Shown here: positions 32,709 through 40,605 of the stretch, one piece after another
Position numbering within the stretch: position 1 is the stretch's first letter
Layout: every line of letters starts with the position of its first letter
Assembly (NCBI GenBank): GCA_003516865.1
Contig: DPBR01000021.1
Location: 1,393-50,461 of the forward strand
Direction of reading: 5' to 3'
Length of the DNA: 49,069 nt
DNA from: Oscillospiraceae bacterium
GTDB taxonomy: Bacteria > Bacillota > Clostridia > Oscillospirales > Ruminococcaceae
The notes under the pieces: model-generated
Databases searched by the model: none
What the model was told of the DNA's origin: nothing
What the model saw: the letters and a program-made list of their open reading frames with translations, nothing else
Position numbers and translations under genes: made by a program

Positions 32709-32733
32709 GGCTGCCGAAAACGGATTTTCAGCC
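32709..32733 (+). other. Hairpin just upstream of the hcp ribosome binding site
   Basis: GGCTGCCG-AAAA-CGG-ATTTT-CAGCC (32709-32733) forms an 8-bp stem with a 5-nt bulge, immediately before AAGAAAGGA. It could be a leader structure; no known riboswitch class was recognised. Confidence 0.35.
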
Positions 32734-32751
32734 AAGAAAGGAATACCAAAA

Positions 32752-34317
32752 ATGAACGAAATGTTTTGCTTTCAATGCCAGCAGACCGCCCACAACCGCG
32801 CCTGCGACAACAAAGTCGGCGTTTGCGGGAAAAAAGCCGACACCGCGAATTTGCAGGACGAGCTTGTCGGAGCGCTGATAGGCGTTGCGCGGGCTGCGGA
32901 AAACGGCTCTCCAACGCGCGAAACCGATATTCTTATGATGAAAGGGCTGTTCACGACCCTCACGAACGTCAATTTCGACGATTCCTCAATCAAGAAACTC
33001 AAAACCGAAGCCGAAAAGGAAAAAGGCAGAATTAATGCGGAAAAATTCGATGATTTTGATATGAAGCTGCTCTGGAACGAGCATGAGGATATCCGCTCGC
33101 TCAAATCGCTCATTCTGTTCGGGCTGAAAGGAATGGCGGCTTACGCTTATCACTGCCACGCGCTCGGAAAGTACGACCCCGAAGTGAACGCGTTCTTTTA
33201 CGAGGGACTGCGCGCCGTCGCCGAGAACAAATCGCCCGATGATTTGTTCAGGCTCGTGATGAAAACGGGCGAGGTAAATTTCAAGTGTATGGCGATGCTT
33301 GACAGCGCGAATACCGAAGCTTTCGGAAATCCCGTGCCGACCGAAGTGCCGCTTACCATTGAAAAAGGTCCATTTATCGTGGTGAGCGGTCACGATTTGC
33401 ACGATATGAAGCTGCTTCTCGAACAGACGAAAGACCGCGGAATAAACATCTACACGCACAGCGAAATGCTCCCCGCTCACGGTTATCCCGAGCTTAAAAA
33501 ATACCCGCACTTAAAGGGAAATTTCGGAACGGGCTGGCAAAATCAGCAGTCCGAGTTCCACAACATTCCCGCGCCCGTACTTTTCACGACAAACTGCATT
33601 ATGCCCGTTCGCGAGAGCTATGCGGACAGGGTTTTCACAACCTCGATTGTCGCGTATCCCGAACTCGTTCACATCGGCGAGGACAAGGATTTCACGCCCG
33701 TGATAAACAAAGCGCTTGAATGCGGAGGATATTCCGAGGACAGAGAAATGACCGGAATGAACGGCGGAAAGACGGTTACAACGGGCTTCGCGCACAATTC
33801 CGTTCTCTCTCACGCGGAGAAAATCATCGAGCTTGTAAAAGCGGGAAAAATCAAGCACTTCTTCCTTATCGGCGGGTGCGACGGAGCTTCGCCGAGCAGA
33901 AGCTATTACACGGATTTTGCGAAGCTTACCCCGCCCGATACCGTTATTCTCACGCTCGCCTGCGGAAAATACAGGCTCAACGACCTCGACCTCGGCAATA
34001 TCGAGGGTATTCCGCGTATTCTCGACTGCGGTCAGTGCAACGACGCTTACAGTGCCGTTAAAATCGCTCTCGCCCTCGCCGACGCGTTCAACTGCACGGT
34101 AAACGAGCTTCCGCTCACGCTTGTTTTGTCGTGGTACGAACAGAAAGCCGTGTGTATTCTCATAACGCTGCTTTATCTCGGCATCAAAAATATCCGCCTC
34201 GGACCGACGCTTCCCGCGTTTTTGTCGAAGAACGTTATCGATACGCTTGTTGAAAAATTCAACATTATTCCCGTCGGAACGCACCCCGAAGACGACCTCA
34301 GAAATGCTCTCGGCTGA
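32752..34317 (+). CDS. hcp: Hydroxylamine reductase / hybrid cluster protein
   Basis: 521 residues from ATG 32752 (AAGAAAGGA upstream); a 30-codon upstream in-frame extension carries no family similarity. The N-terminal cysteine cluster FCFQCQQTAHNRACDNKVGVCGK binds the [4Fe-4S] centre, and hybrid-cluster ligands lie in HSEMLPAHGYPELKKYPHLKGNFGTGWQNQ, TNCIMPV, IGGCDGA, LACGKYR and DCGQCNDAYSA. Hcp acts as an NO reductase/hydroxylamine reductase in anaerobes under nitrosative stress. It is not paired with hcr, so its electron donor would be a ferredoxin or other protein. Confidence 0.96.
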   Translation: MNEMFCFQCQQTAHNRACDNKVGVCGKKADTANLQDELVGALIGVARAAENGSPTRETDILMMKGLFTTLTNVNFDDSSIKKLKTEAEKEKGRINAEKFDDFDMKLLWNEHEDIRSLKSLILFGLKGMAAYAYHCHALGKYDPEVNAFFYEGLRAVAENKSPDDLFRLVMKTGEVNFKCMAMLDSANTEAFGNPVPTEVPLTIEKGPFIVVSGHDLHDMKLLLEQTKDRGINIYTHSEMLPAHGYPELKKYPHLKGNFGTGWQNQQSEFHNIPAPVLFTTNCIMPVRESYADRVFTTSIVAYPELVHIGEDKDFTPVINKALECGGYSEDREMTGMNGGKTVTTGFAHNSVLSHAEKIIELVKAGKIKHFFLIGGCDGASPSRSYYTDFAKLTPPDTVILTLACGKYRLNDLDLGNIEGIPRILDCGQCNDAYSAVKIALALADAFNCTVNELPLTLVLSWYEQKAVCILITLLYLGIKNIRLGPTLPAFLSKNVIDTLVEKFNIIPVGTHPEDDLRNALG

Positions 34318-34333
34318 ACAGAATAAACTAAAG

Positions 34334-34360
34334 TCCCGCTGCCGCCAAAACAGCGGGATT
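34334..34360 (+). terminator. Hairpin after hcp
   Basis: Stem TCCCGCTG / CAGCGGGA with a 9-nt loop, followed only by TTTGG, so termination is probably partial. Confidence 0.5.
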
Positions 34361-34406
34361 TGGCTTGGCGAACAAAACAAACGGCGCGGATTATCGGTCT
34401 GAGATG

Positions 34407-34450
34407 TATCAATAACTGGTATATTGATATAAATAATACCGATATATCAA
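34407..34450. promoter_or_regulatory. Overlapping inverted repeats upstream of rex (candidate operator)
   Basis: TATCAATA (34407-34414) and TATTGATA (34422-34429) form an 8-bp inverted repeat with a 7-bp gap. TTGATATA (34424-34431) and TATATCAA (34443-34450) form a second with an 11-bp gap. They share the middle half-site. It is not the canonical Rex box, so the binding protein is open. Confidence 0.5.
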
Positions 34451-34478
34451 AAAAGCAATTCCCTTTTTCGACAGAGTA

Positions 34479-34487
34479 TGTTATAAT
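34479..34487 (+). promoter_or_regulatory. Extended -10 of rex
   Basis: TGt-TATAAT; no convincing -35 is 17 bp upstream. It is 25 bp before the rex ATG, with GGAGGAGG between. Confidence 0.5.
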
Positions 34488-34511
34488 ATAATCAATGAAG
34501 GAGGAGGCGAA

Positions 34512-35114
34512 ATGAACTCAGAAGTATCAAGAGCTGCTCTCGGCAGACTGCCGGTATATCTGAAATATCTGAAAAGCGTTGAAGCCAAAACGATTTCCGC
34601 GACAAAAATAGCGGAAGAGCTTGGGTTCGGCGAGGTTCAGGTACGCAAAGACTTAGCGGCGGCAAGCGGAAAGGGACGGCCGAAAATCGGCTATGAAACC
34701 GCGGCGCTTATTGAACGCCTTGAGGTTTGTCTTGGGCAGAAAAACCACTGTCGGGCAATTCTTGCCGGCGCGGGAAAGCTCGGACGAGCGCTTCTCGATT
34801 ACGAGGGCTTTGCGGACTACGGTCTGGAAATCGCCGCCGCTTTCGACCGCGTTGAGGAAAAGGATATTTCGGAAGCGGGAAAACCGATATATCCGCTCGA
34901 ACAAATGCGGGAGTTCTGCCGCGAAAACGGCATAAAAATCGGCATAATCACGGTTCCCAAGGAAGCGGCGCAGGAGGTCTGCGATATGATGGTTCAGAAC
35001 GGAATAACGGCTGTCTGGAGCTTCGCGCCGATTAAACTCAATGTGCCGGAGGGCGTTGCCGTAAGGCAGGAAAATCTGGCATTATCTTTGGCTCATCTTA
35101 ACAAACAAATATAA
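34512..35114 (+). CDS. rex: Redox-sensing transcriptional repressor Rex
   Basis: 200 residues. N-terminal winged helix (RAALGRLPVYLKYLKSV ... ISATKIAEELGFGEVQVRKDLAAASGKGRPKIGY), then a Rossmann NAD(H) domain (AILAGAGKLGRALLDYEGF). Rex senses NADH/NAD+: when NADH rises it leaves DNA and fermentation genes are derepressed. The family's C-terminal swapped helix (VAVRQENLALSLAHLNKQI) is present. adhE starts 20 nt downstream, so it probably forms a self-regulated operon with its classic target. Slightly shorter than Bacillus Rex. Confidence 0.96.
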   Translation: MNSEVSRAALGRLPVYLKYLKSVEAKTISATKIAEELGFGEVQVRKDLAAASGKGRPKIGYETAALIERLEVCLGQKNHCRAILAGAGKLGRALLDYEGFADYGLEIAAAFDRVEEKDISEAGKPIYPLEQMREFCRENGIKIGIITVPKEAAQEVCDMMVQNGITAVWSFAPIKLNVPEGVAVRQENLALSLAHLNKQI

Positions 35115-35133
35115 TTTACGGAGGTAACAGAAC

Positions 35134-37803
35134 GTGAAGAACAAAACCTATGAAATTGTTGACGGCGTGGAAAAGCTTGAACAGGCGCTCGCTCGCGTAA
35201 GAGAAGCGCAGAAGAAGTTCGCCGAGTACACACAGGAGCAGGTTGACAAAATCTTTCTGGCGGCTGCGGTTGCAGCGGATAAAATGAGAATTCCGCTCGC
35301 AAAAATGGCTGTCGAGGAAACCGGAATGGGCGTGGTTGAGGATAAGGTTATCAAGAATCACTACGCTGCCGAGTACATCTACAATGCGTACAAGAACACC
35401 AAAACCTGCGGCGTTATTGAAGAGGACAAGGCTTACGGTATCAAGAAGGTTGCGGAATCAATCGGCGTTGTTGCGGCGGTTATTCCGACCACAAACCCCA
35501 CTTCTACCGCGATTTTCAAGACGCTTATCTGCCTCAAGACCCGCAACGGTATCATCATCAGCCCTCACCCCCGCGCAAAGAAGTCGACAATCGAAGCTGC
35601 AAAGGTTGTTCTCGAAGCGGCTGTTGAAGCGGGCGCGCCCGAGGGAATTATCGCGTGGATTGACGTTCCTTCGCTTGAGATGACGAACCTCGTTATGAAA
35701 GAAGCGGACATTATCCTCGCAACAGGCGGTCCCGGAATGGTTAAGGCTGCTTATTCAAGCGGAAAGCCCGCTCTCGGCGTCGGCGCAGGAAATACTCCCG
35801 CTATCATCGACGAAACTGCGGATATTCTCCTTGCGGTAAGTTCTATCATTCATTCAAAGACATTCGATAACGGTATGATTTGCGCTTCCGAGCAGTCTGT
35901 TATCGTTCACAAGAACGTCTATGACGCTGTTAAAAAGGAATTTATCGCTCGCGGCTGCTACTTCCTCAATCCCGATGAAACCGAAAAGGTTCGCAAGACC
36001 ATCATCATAAACGGCGCGCTCAACGCAAAGATTGTTGGTCAGAAGGCTCACACAATCGCAAAACTCGCGGGAGTCGACGTTCCCGAAGGAACAAAAATCA
36101 TCATCGGCGAGGTTGAGAGCGTTGATATTTCCGAGGAATTCGCTCACGAAAAGCTCTCCCCCGTTCTCGCAATGTACAAGGCAAAGGATATTCAGGACGC
36201 GTTTGCAAAGGCTGAACACCTCATCGCGGACGGCGGCTATGGTCACACTTCGTCAATCTACCTCGACGTTGCAACCGGCGAAGAAAAAATCCACGAATTT
36301 GCAGAGAGAATGAAGACCTGCCGTATTCTCATAAACACGCCTTCTTCTCACGGCGGTATCGGCGACCTGTACAACTTCAAGCTCAAGCCCTCGCTTACTC
36401 TGGGCTGCGGCTCTTGGGGCGGAAACTCCGTTTCGGAAAACGTCGGAGTAAAGCATCTGCTTAACATCAAAACGGTTGCCGAAAGGAGAGAGAATATGCT
36501 TTGGTTCAGAGCGCCTGAAAAGGTTTATATAAAGAAAGGCTGCCTGCCTGTTGCTCTTGAAGAACTCAAGAACGTTATGGGCAAGAAAAAGGCGTTTATC
36601 GTAACGGACAGCTTCCTTTACAAAAACGGCTATGCACAGCCGATTATCGATAAGCTCAACGAGCTTGGAATTGAGCACGCGGCGTTCTTCGACGTTGAAC
36701 CCGACCCGACTCTCGCTTGCGCAATCAAGGGCGCAGAGCAGATGAGAGCGTTCGCTCCCGACTGCATTATCGCGCTCGGCGGCGGTTCCGCAATGGACGC
36801 AGGCAAGATTATGTGGGTTCTCTACGAACACCCCGAGGCTGACTTTATGGATATGGCAATGCGCTTTATGGATATCAGAAAGCGTATCTACACGTTCCCG
36901 AAGATGGGCGAAAAGGCTTACTTCATCGCAGTTCCTACCTCCGCGGGTACAGGTTCCGAGGTTACGCCTTTCGCGGTTATCACAGATGAAAAGAGCGGCA
37001 TCAAGTATCCTCTCGCGGACTACGAGCTGCTTCCGAATATGGCGATTATCGACACCGATTTCCATATGAGCGCACCCAAGGGTCTGACTTCCGCTTCCGG
37101 TATCGACGCGGTTACTCACGCTCTTGAAGCGTACGCTTCCATTATGGCAACCGATTACACCGACGGTCTTGCAATCAGAGCGCTTCAGGTTATCTTCAAG
37201 TATCTCCCCCGCGCTTATGAAAACGGTCAGACCGACGTTGAAGCGCGCGAGAAGATGGCAAACGCGGCTACAATGGCAGGTATGGCGTTCGCGAACGCAT
37301 TCCTCGGCGTATGCCACTCCATGGCTCACAAGCTCGGCGCGTTCCACCACCTGCCGCACGGCGTTGCAAACGCTCTTATGATTGAAGAGGTTCTCCGCTT
37401 CAACGCAGCCGAAGTTCCCACAAAGATGGGTACGTTCTCACAGTACGACCACCCGCACACTCTCGCACGTTATGCCGAGGTTGCCGAGGCTCTCGGAATT
37501 AGCGGCAAGAACGACGAAGAGAAGCTCGAAGGACTTATCAAGGCTATAAACGAGCTTAAGGACAAGATTGGCATTAAGCACTCCATTCAGGAGTACGGTA
37601 TCGACGAGAAGGACTTCCTTGCAAGACTCGACGATATGACCGAGCAGGCGTTCGACGACCAGTGCACCGGCGCAAATCCGAGATATCCGCTTATGAGTGA
37701 AATCAAGCAGATGTATCTGAACGCTTACTATGGAAAAAATCACTTCACGGAAGTTGAAACTCCCGCATCAACCGCTAAGAAAAGCGGCAAGAAGAGCAAG
37801 TAA
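35134..37803 (+). CDS. adhE: Bifunctional acetaldehyde-CoA/alcohol dehydrogenase
   Basis: 889 residues from GTG 35134, with GGAGGT 8 nt upstream. The N-terminal half is a CoA-acylating aldehyde dehydrogenase: GAGNTPAIID and the catalytic cysteine in DNGMICASEQSVIVHK. The C-terminal half is an iron alcohol dehydrogenase: GGGSAMDAGKIMW, GTGSEVTPFAVITD, SGIDAVTHALEAYAS and CHSMAHKLGAFHHLPHGVANA with the Fe ligands. It converts acetyl-CoA to ethanol with 2 NADH and forms spirosomes in known species. It follows rex and precedes an APH-like kinase. The short KKSGKKSK C-terminal tail is a mild oddity. Confidence 0.97.
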   Translation: MKNKTYEIVDGVEKLEQALARVREAQKKFAEYTQEQVDKIFLAAAVAADKMRIPLAKMAVEETGMGVVEDKVIKNHYAAEYIYNAYKNTKTCGVIEEDKAYGIKKVAESIGVVAAVIPTTNPTSTAIFKTLICLKTRNGIIISPHPRAKKSTIEAAKVVLEAAVEAGAPEGIIAWIDVPSLEMTNLVMKEADIILATGGPGMVKAAYSSGKPALGVGAGNTPAIIDETADILLAVSSIIHSKTFDNGMICASEQSVIVHKNVYDAVKKEFIARGCYFLNPDETEKVRKTIIINGALNAKIVGQKAHTIAKLAGVDVPEGTKIIIGEVESVDISEEFAHEKLSPVLAMYKAKDIQDAFAKAEHLIADGGYGHTSSIYLDVATGEEKIHEFAERMKTCRILINTPSSHGGIGDLYNFKLKPSLTLGCGSWGGNSVSENVGVKHLLNIKTVAERRENMLWFRAPEKVYIKKGCLPVALEELKNVMGKKKAFIVTDSFLYKNGYAQPIIDKLNELGIEHAAFFDVEPDPTLACAIKGAEQMRAFAPDCIIALGGGSAMDAGKIMWVLYEHPEADFMDMAMRFMDIRKRIYTFPKMGEKAYFIAVPTSAGTGSEVTPFAVITDEKSGIKYPLADYELLPNMAIIDTDFHMSAPKGLTSASGIDAVTHALEAYASIMATDYTDGLAIRALQVIFKYLPRAYENGQTDVEAREKMANAATMAGMAFANAFLGVCHSMAHKLGAFHHLPHGVANALMIEEVLRFNAAEVPTKMGTFSQYDHPHTLARYAEVAEALGISGKNDEEKLEGLIKAINELKDKIGIKHSIQEYGIDEKDFLARLDDMTEQAFDDQCTGANPRYPLMSEIKQMYLNAYYGKNHFTEVETPASTAKKSGKKSK

Positions 37804-37815
37804 GGAGGACAATTT

Positions 37816-38565
37816 ATGAATCTCGATAAGGTAATTGCAGTACGCAACACAAAAACAATCTATCGCGACGGCGACAAGTGCATAAAGCTGTTCAACGAGG
37901 ACTATTCAAAGGCTGACGTTCTCAATGAGGCTCTTAATCAGGCGCGAGTTGAGGAAACGGGTCTGAATATCCCGAAAATCATCGAAGTTACAACGATTGA
38001 CGGCAAGTGGGCTATCGTTTCCGAGTTTATCAAGGGCAAGACGCTTTCTCAGCTTATGAAGGAAAATCCCGCTGAAAAGGAAAGATATCTTGAAGAGTTC
38101 GTTGACCTTCAGCTTCTGGTTCAGTCCAAGACCTGCCCTATGCTTAACAAGCTCAAGGACAAGATGAACCGTAAGATTGCGCAGGCTGAAATTGACGCAA
38201 CAACGCGCTATGACCTCCACACGCGCCTTGAGGGTATGCCCAAACACAATAAGCTCTGCCACGGCGACTTCTGGATGTCGAATATCATAATTTCCGACGA
38301 CAATATGCCCTACATTCTTGACTGGTCGCACGCAACCCAGGGCAACGCTTCCGCAGACGCTGCGAGAACCTACCTTCTGTTCTGGCTCAACGGCGATATC
38401 GACGGCGCAAAGAAGTATCTCGACCTGTTCTGCAAGAAGAGCGACACCGCAAGACAGTACGTTCAGAAGTGGATGCCGATTGTAGCGGCTTCTCAGTCCG
38501 TAAAGGGCAATGCAAAGGAACGCGAATTCCTGCTCTCGTGGGTTGACGTAGTAGATTACGAATAA
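37816..38565 (+). CDS. APH/choline-kinase-fold phosphotransferase
   Basis: 249 residues in the aminoglycoside phosphotransferase family: nucleotide-lid region KCIKLFNEDYSKADVLNEA, hinge AIVSEFIKGKTLSQLM, catalytic loop LCHGDFWMSNIII (about 148-160) and metal-binding ILDWSHATQGN (about 167-177). It is similar to short Firmicute kinases of unknown substrate, not to characterised resistance enzymes. It starts 12 nt after adhE with AAGGAGG, so it is co-transcribed with it; a role linked to alcohol metabolism or small-molecule phosphorylation is inference only. A GC-rich hairpin follows the stop. Confidence 0.82.
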   Translation: MNLDKVIAVRNTKTIYRDGDKCIKLFNEDYSKADVLNEALNQARVEETGLNIPKIIEVTTIDGKWAIVSEFIKGKTLSQLMKENPAEKERYLEEFVDLQLLVQSKTCPMLNKLKDKMNRKIAQAEIDATTRYDLHTRLEGMPKHNKLCHGDFWMSNIIISDDNMPYILDWSHATQGNASADAARTYLLFWLNGDIDGAKKYLDLFCKKSDTARQYVQKWMPIVAASQSVKGNAKEREFLLSWVDVVDYE

Positions 38566-38586
38566 TACCGCGATATATAAGTTATC

Positions 38587-38616
38587 GCCGCGCCGTTTAC
38601 GAAAAGGCGGCGCGGC
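38587..38616 (+). terminator. GC-rich hairpin between the kinase and [2Fe-2S] protein genes
   Basis: Perfect 9-bp stem GCCGCGCCG / CGGCGCGGC with a 12-nt loop, followed by AGATTATATTTTATT. The U-tract is imperfect, so this could be a partial terminator separating rex-adhE from the hydrogenase-sensor genes. Confidence 0.6.
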
Positions 38617-38654
38617 AGATTATATTTTATTACCATTGAAAAGGAGAATATGAA

Positions 38655-38900
38655 ATGAAGGTTACTATCTGCATCGGCAGTTCCTGCCACTTGAAAGGTT
38701 CAAGACAGGTTGTTGAAAGACTTCAGTCGCTCGTAAGCGAAAACGGGCTCTCGGACGTTGTTGAGCTTGGCGGAACATTCTGTATGGGAAAATGTCAGCA
38801 GGGCGTCTGTGTGACCGTTGACGACGAATTCTTTTCCGTTTCACCGGAAACCGTAGACCAGTTCTTCAAAGAAAATATCCTCGCGAAGGTAAGCAAATAA
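38655..38900 (+). CDS. [2Fe-2S] thioredoxin-like ferredoxin (NuoE/HydC type)
   Basis: 81 residues in the thioredoxin-like ferredoxin family. Cysteines C6 and C11 (CIGSSC) and C43 and C47 (CMGKC) form the C-x4-C ... C-x3-C cluster-binding pattern of NuoE/HydC subunits. The protein is only this domain, without the helical N-terminal part of NuoE. GAAAAGGAG precedes the ATG. It lies 28 nt before the hydrogenase-sensor gene and probably acts as its electron partner, as small ferredoxin-like genes do in related hydrogenase clusters. Confidence 0.85.
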   Translation: MKVTICIGSSCHLKGSRQVVERLQSLVSENGLSDVVELGGTFCMGKCQQGVCVTVDDEFFSVSPETVDQFFKENILAKVSK

Positions 38901-38928
38901 TCATATTCGCCAAGGAGGAAACTGATTT

Positions 38929-40605
38929 ATGGCGGATTATCTCACTCTGAAAAAATCCAACTGCAAAAATTGCTATAAATGCATTCGCCACTGCAACGTT
39001 AAATCAATTCGTTTTTCGGGCAATCAGGCGCATATCATAGGAAACGAGTGTATTCTCTGCGGACAGTGCTTTGTCGTCTGTCCTCAGGACGCAAAACAGA
39101 TTAAGGACGACACCGAGAAGGTAAAAGTTCTTCTGCAAAGCGGTGCGCCCGTTTATGTAAGCCTTGCGCCGTCGTTTGCGGCGAACTATAAGGGCGTGGG
39201 AATTGAGGAAATGCGCGAGGCGCTCAAAAAGCTCGGCTTTTTCGACGTTGAGGAAACGGCAATCGGCGCAACAATCGTAAAAACGGAATACGAAAAGCTT
39301 CTTAAAGAGGAACATCGCGATATCGTGATTTCATCGTGCTGCCACTCGGTAAATCTGCTTATTCAGAAGTATTTCCCGACGGTTCTTCCGTACCTTGCCG
39401 ACGTGCTTTCGCCTATGCAGGCGCACTGCAAGGATATCAAAAAGCGCAATCCCCTCGCAAAAACCGTTTTCATCGGTCCGTGCCTCTCCAAAAAGGACGA
39501 AGCGGATTATTACGCGGGAATAACGGACGCGGTTTTGACGTTCGAGGACCTCACAAAGTGGCTTGCCGCAGAGCATATTGAACTCAAAGCGGAAATCGAC
39601 CACGAGGAAAAGAGCCGCGCAAGAATTTTCCCGACAACGGGCGGCGTGCTGAAAAGTATGAACTGCGACGCCGCTGATTATACATATATGGCAATCGACG
39701 GCGTTGAAAACTGCATAGCGGCGCTTCGTGAAATCGAAAACGGCGGCATAAAACACGCATTTATCGAGATGTCGGCGTGTACGGGAAGCTGCATCGGCGG
39801 TCCTGTTATGGAGAAAAATCATCGCTCCCCCGTCAAGGATTTTGCGGCGATTTCCGATTATGCGGGAAAAGAGGACTTCGACGTTGATATGCCGGACTCG
39901 GTTGAAATCAGAAAGTCTTTCGGCGTTATCGAAAAGAAGCTTCCTATGCCCTCGGAGAGCGAAATTCGCTCGATACTCCGTCAAATGGGCAAATTCAAGG
40001 AATCGGACGAGCTGAACTGCGGTTCGTGCGGATATGATTCCTGCCGCGAAAAAGCAATCGCGATTTTCCAGGGCAAGGCGGAAATTTCAATGTGCCTGCC
40101 GTTCCTGAAAGATAAAGCGGAGAGCTTCTCGGACAATATCGTCAAAAACACCCCGAACGGTCTGTTTGTTCTGAACGAAAACCTCGAAGTTCAGCAAATA
40201 AACGCTTCCGCGAGAAATATTATGAATATACGCTCGGAAAGCGACGTTCTCGGCGAGCAGGTTATCCGGATTATGGACCCGAAGCCGTTTATGGACGTTC
40301 TTCAGACAGGAAGAGATTTACGCGACTTCCGCACTTATCTTGCCGAATATAACAAGTACGTTAAGTACACAATAATTCACGATAAGGACTATCACCTGCT
40401 TATCTGCATAATGCGCGATGAAACAGAGGAACAGACCGCGCGTCTGAAAAAGGAAGATATAAGCAGACAGACGGTTGAAATCGCGGATAAGGTTATCGAC
40501 AAGCAGATGAGAATTGTTCAGGAAATCGCGTCGCTGCTCGGTGAAACCGCCGCGGAAACAAAGATTGCGCTTTCAAAGCTTAAGGAGAGTATTTCCGATG
40601 AATAA
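38929..40605 (+). CDS. Sensory-type [FeFe]-hydrogenase with PAS domain (HydS-like, group C)
   Basis: 558 residues. Two N-terminal [4Fe-4S] motifs (C12, C15, C18, C22 and C41, C44, C47, C51); H-cluster domain with L1 SSCCH (135-139), L2 GPCLSKKDE (184-192) and L3 ACTGSC (283-288), keeping C138, C185, C284 and C288 as ligands; a further [4Fe-4S] motif (C364, C367, C372, C389); then a PAS domain (about 400-510) and a coiled C-terminus. L1 SSCCH differs from catalytic TSCCP. This matches group C sensory hydrogenases, thought to sense H2 or redox state and signal to kinases or phosphatases. The stop overlaps the next gene by 8 bp. Confidence 0.88.
   Translation: MADYLTLKKSNCKNCYKCIRHCNVKSIRFSGNQAHIIGNECILCGQCFVVCPQDAKQIKDDTEKVKVLLQSGAPVYVSLAPSFAANYKGVGIEEMREALKKLGFFDVEETAIGATIVKTEYEKLLKEEHRDIVISSCCHSVNLLIQKYFPTVLPYLADVLSPMQAHCKDIKKRNPLAKTVFIGPCLSKKDEADYYAGITDAVLTFEDLTKWLAAEHIELKAEIDHEEKSRARIFPTTGGVLKSMNCDAADYTYMAIDGVENCIAALREIENGGIKHAFIEMSACTGSCIGGPVMEKNHRSPVKDFAAISDYAGKEDFDVDMPDSVEIRKSFGVIEKKLPMPSESEIRSILRQMGKFKESDELNCGSCGYDSCREKAIAIFQGKAEISMCLPFLKDKAESFSDNIVKNTPNGLFVLNENLEVQQINASARNIMNIRSESDVLGEQVIRIMDPKPFMDVLQTGRDLRDFRTYLAEYNKYVKYTIIHDKDYHLLICIMRDETEEQTARLKKEDISRQTVEIADKVIDKQMRIVQEIASLLGETAAETKIALSKLKESISDE

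Noticed and set aside
32662..32751. N-terminal extension of hcp from the upstream ATG
   Set aside because: No Shine-Dalgarno, no similarity to Hcp N-termini, and it spans a hairpin just before a good ribosome binding site.
33511..34380. Leftward open frame (289 codons) opposite hcp
   Set aside because: Shadow of hcp, whose cluster-binding motifs are unmistakable; no ribosome binding site.
36253..37359. Leftward open frame (368 codons) opposite adhE
   Set aside because: Shadow of adhE; composition driven by the opposite strand's codon bias.
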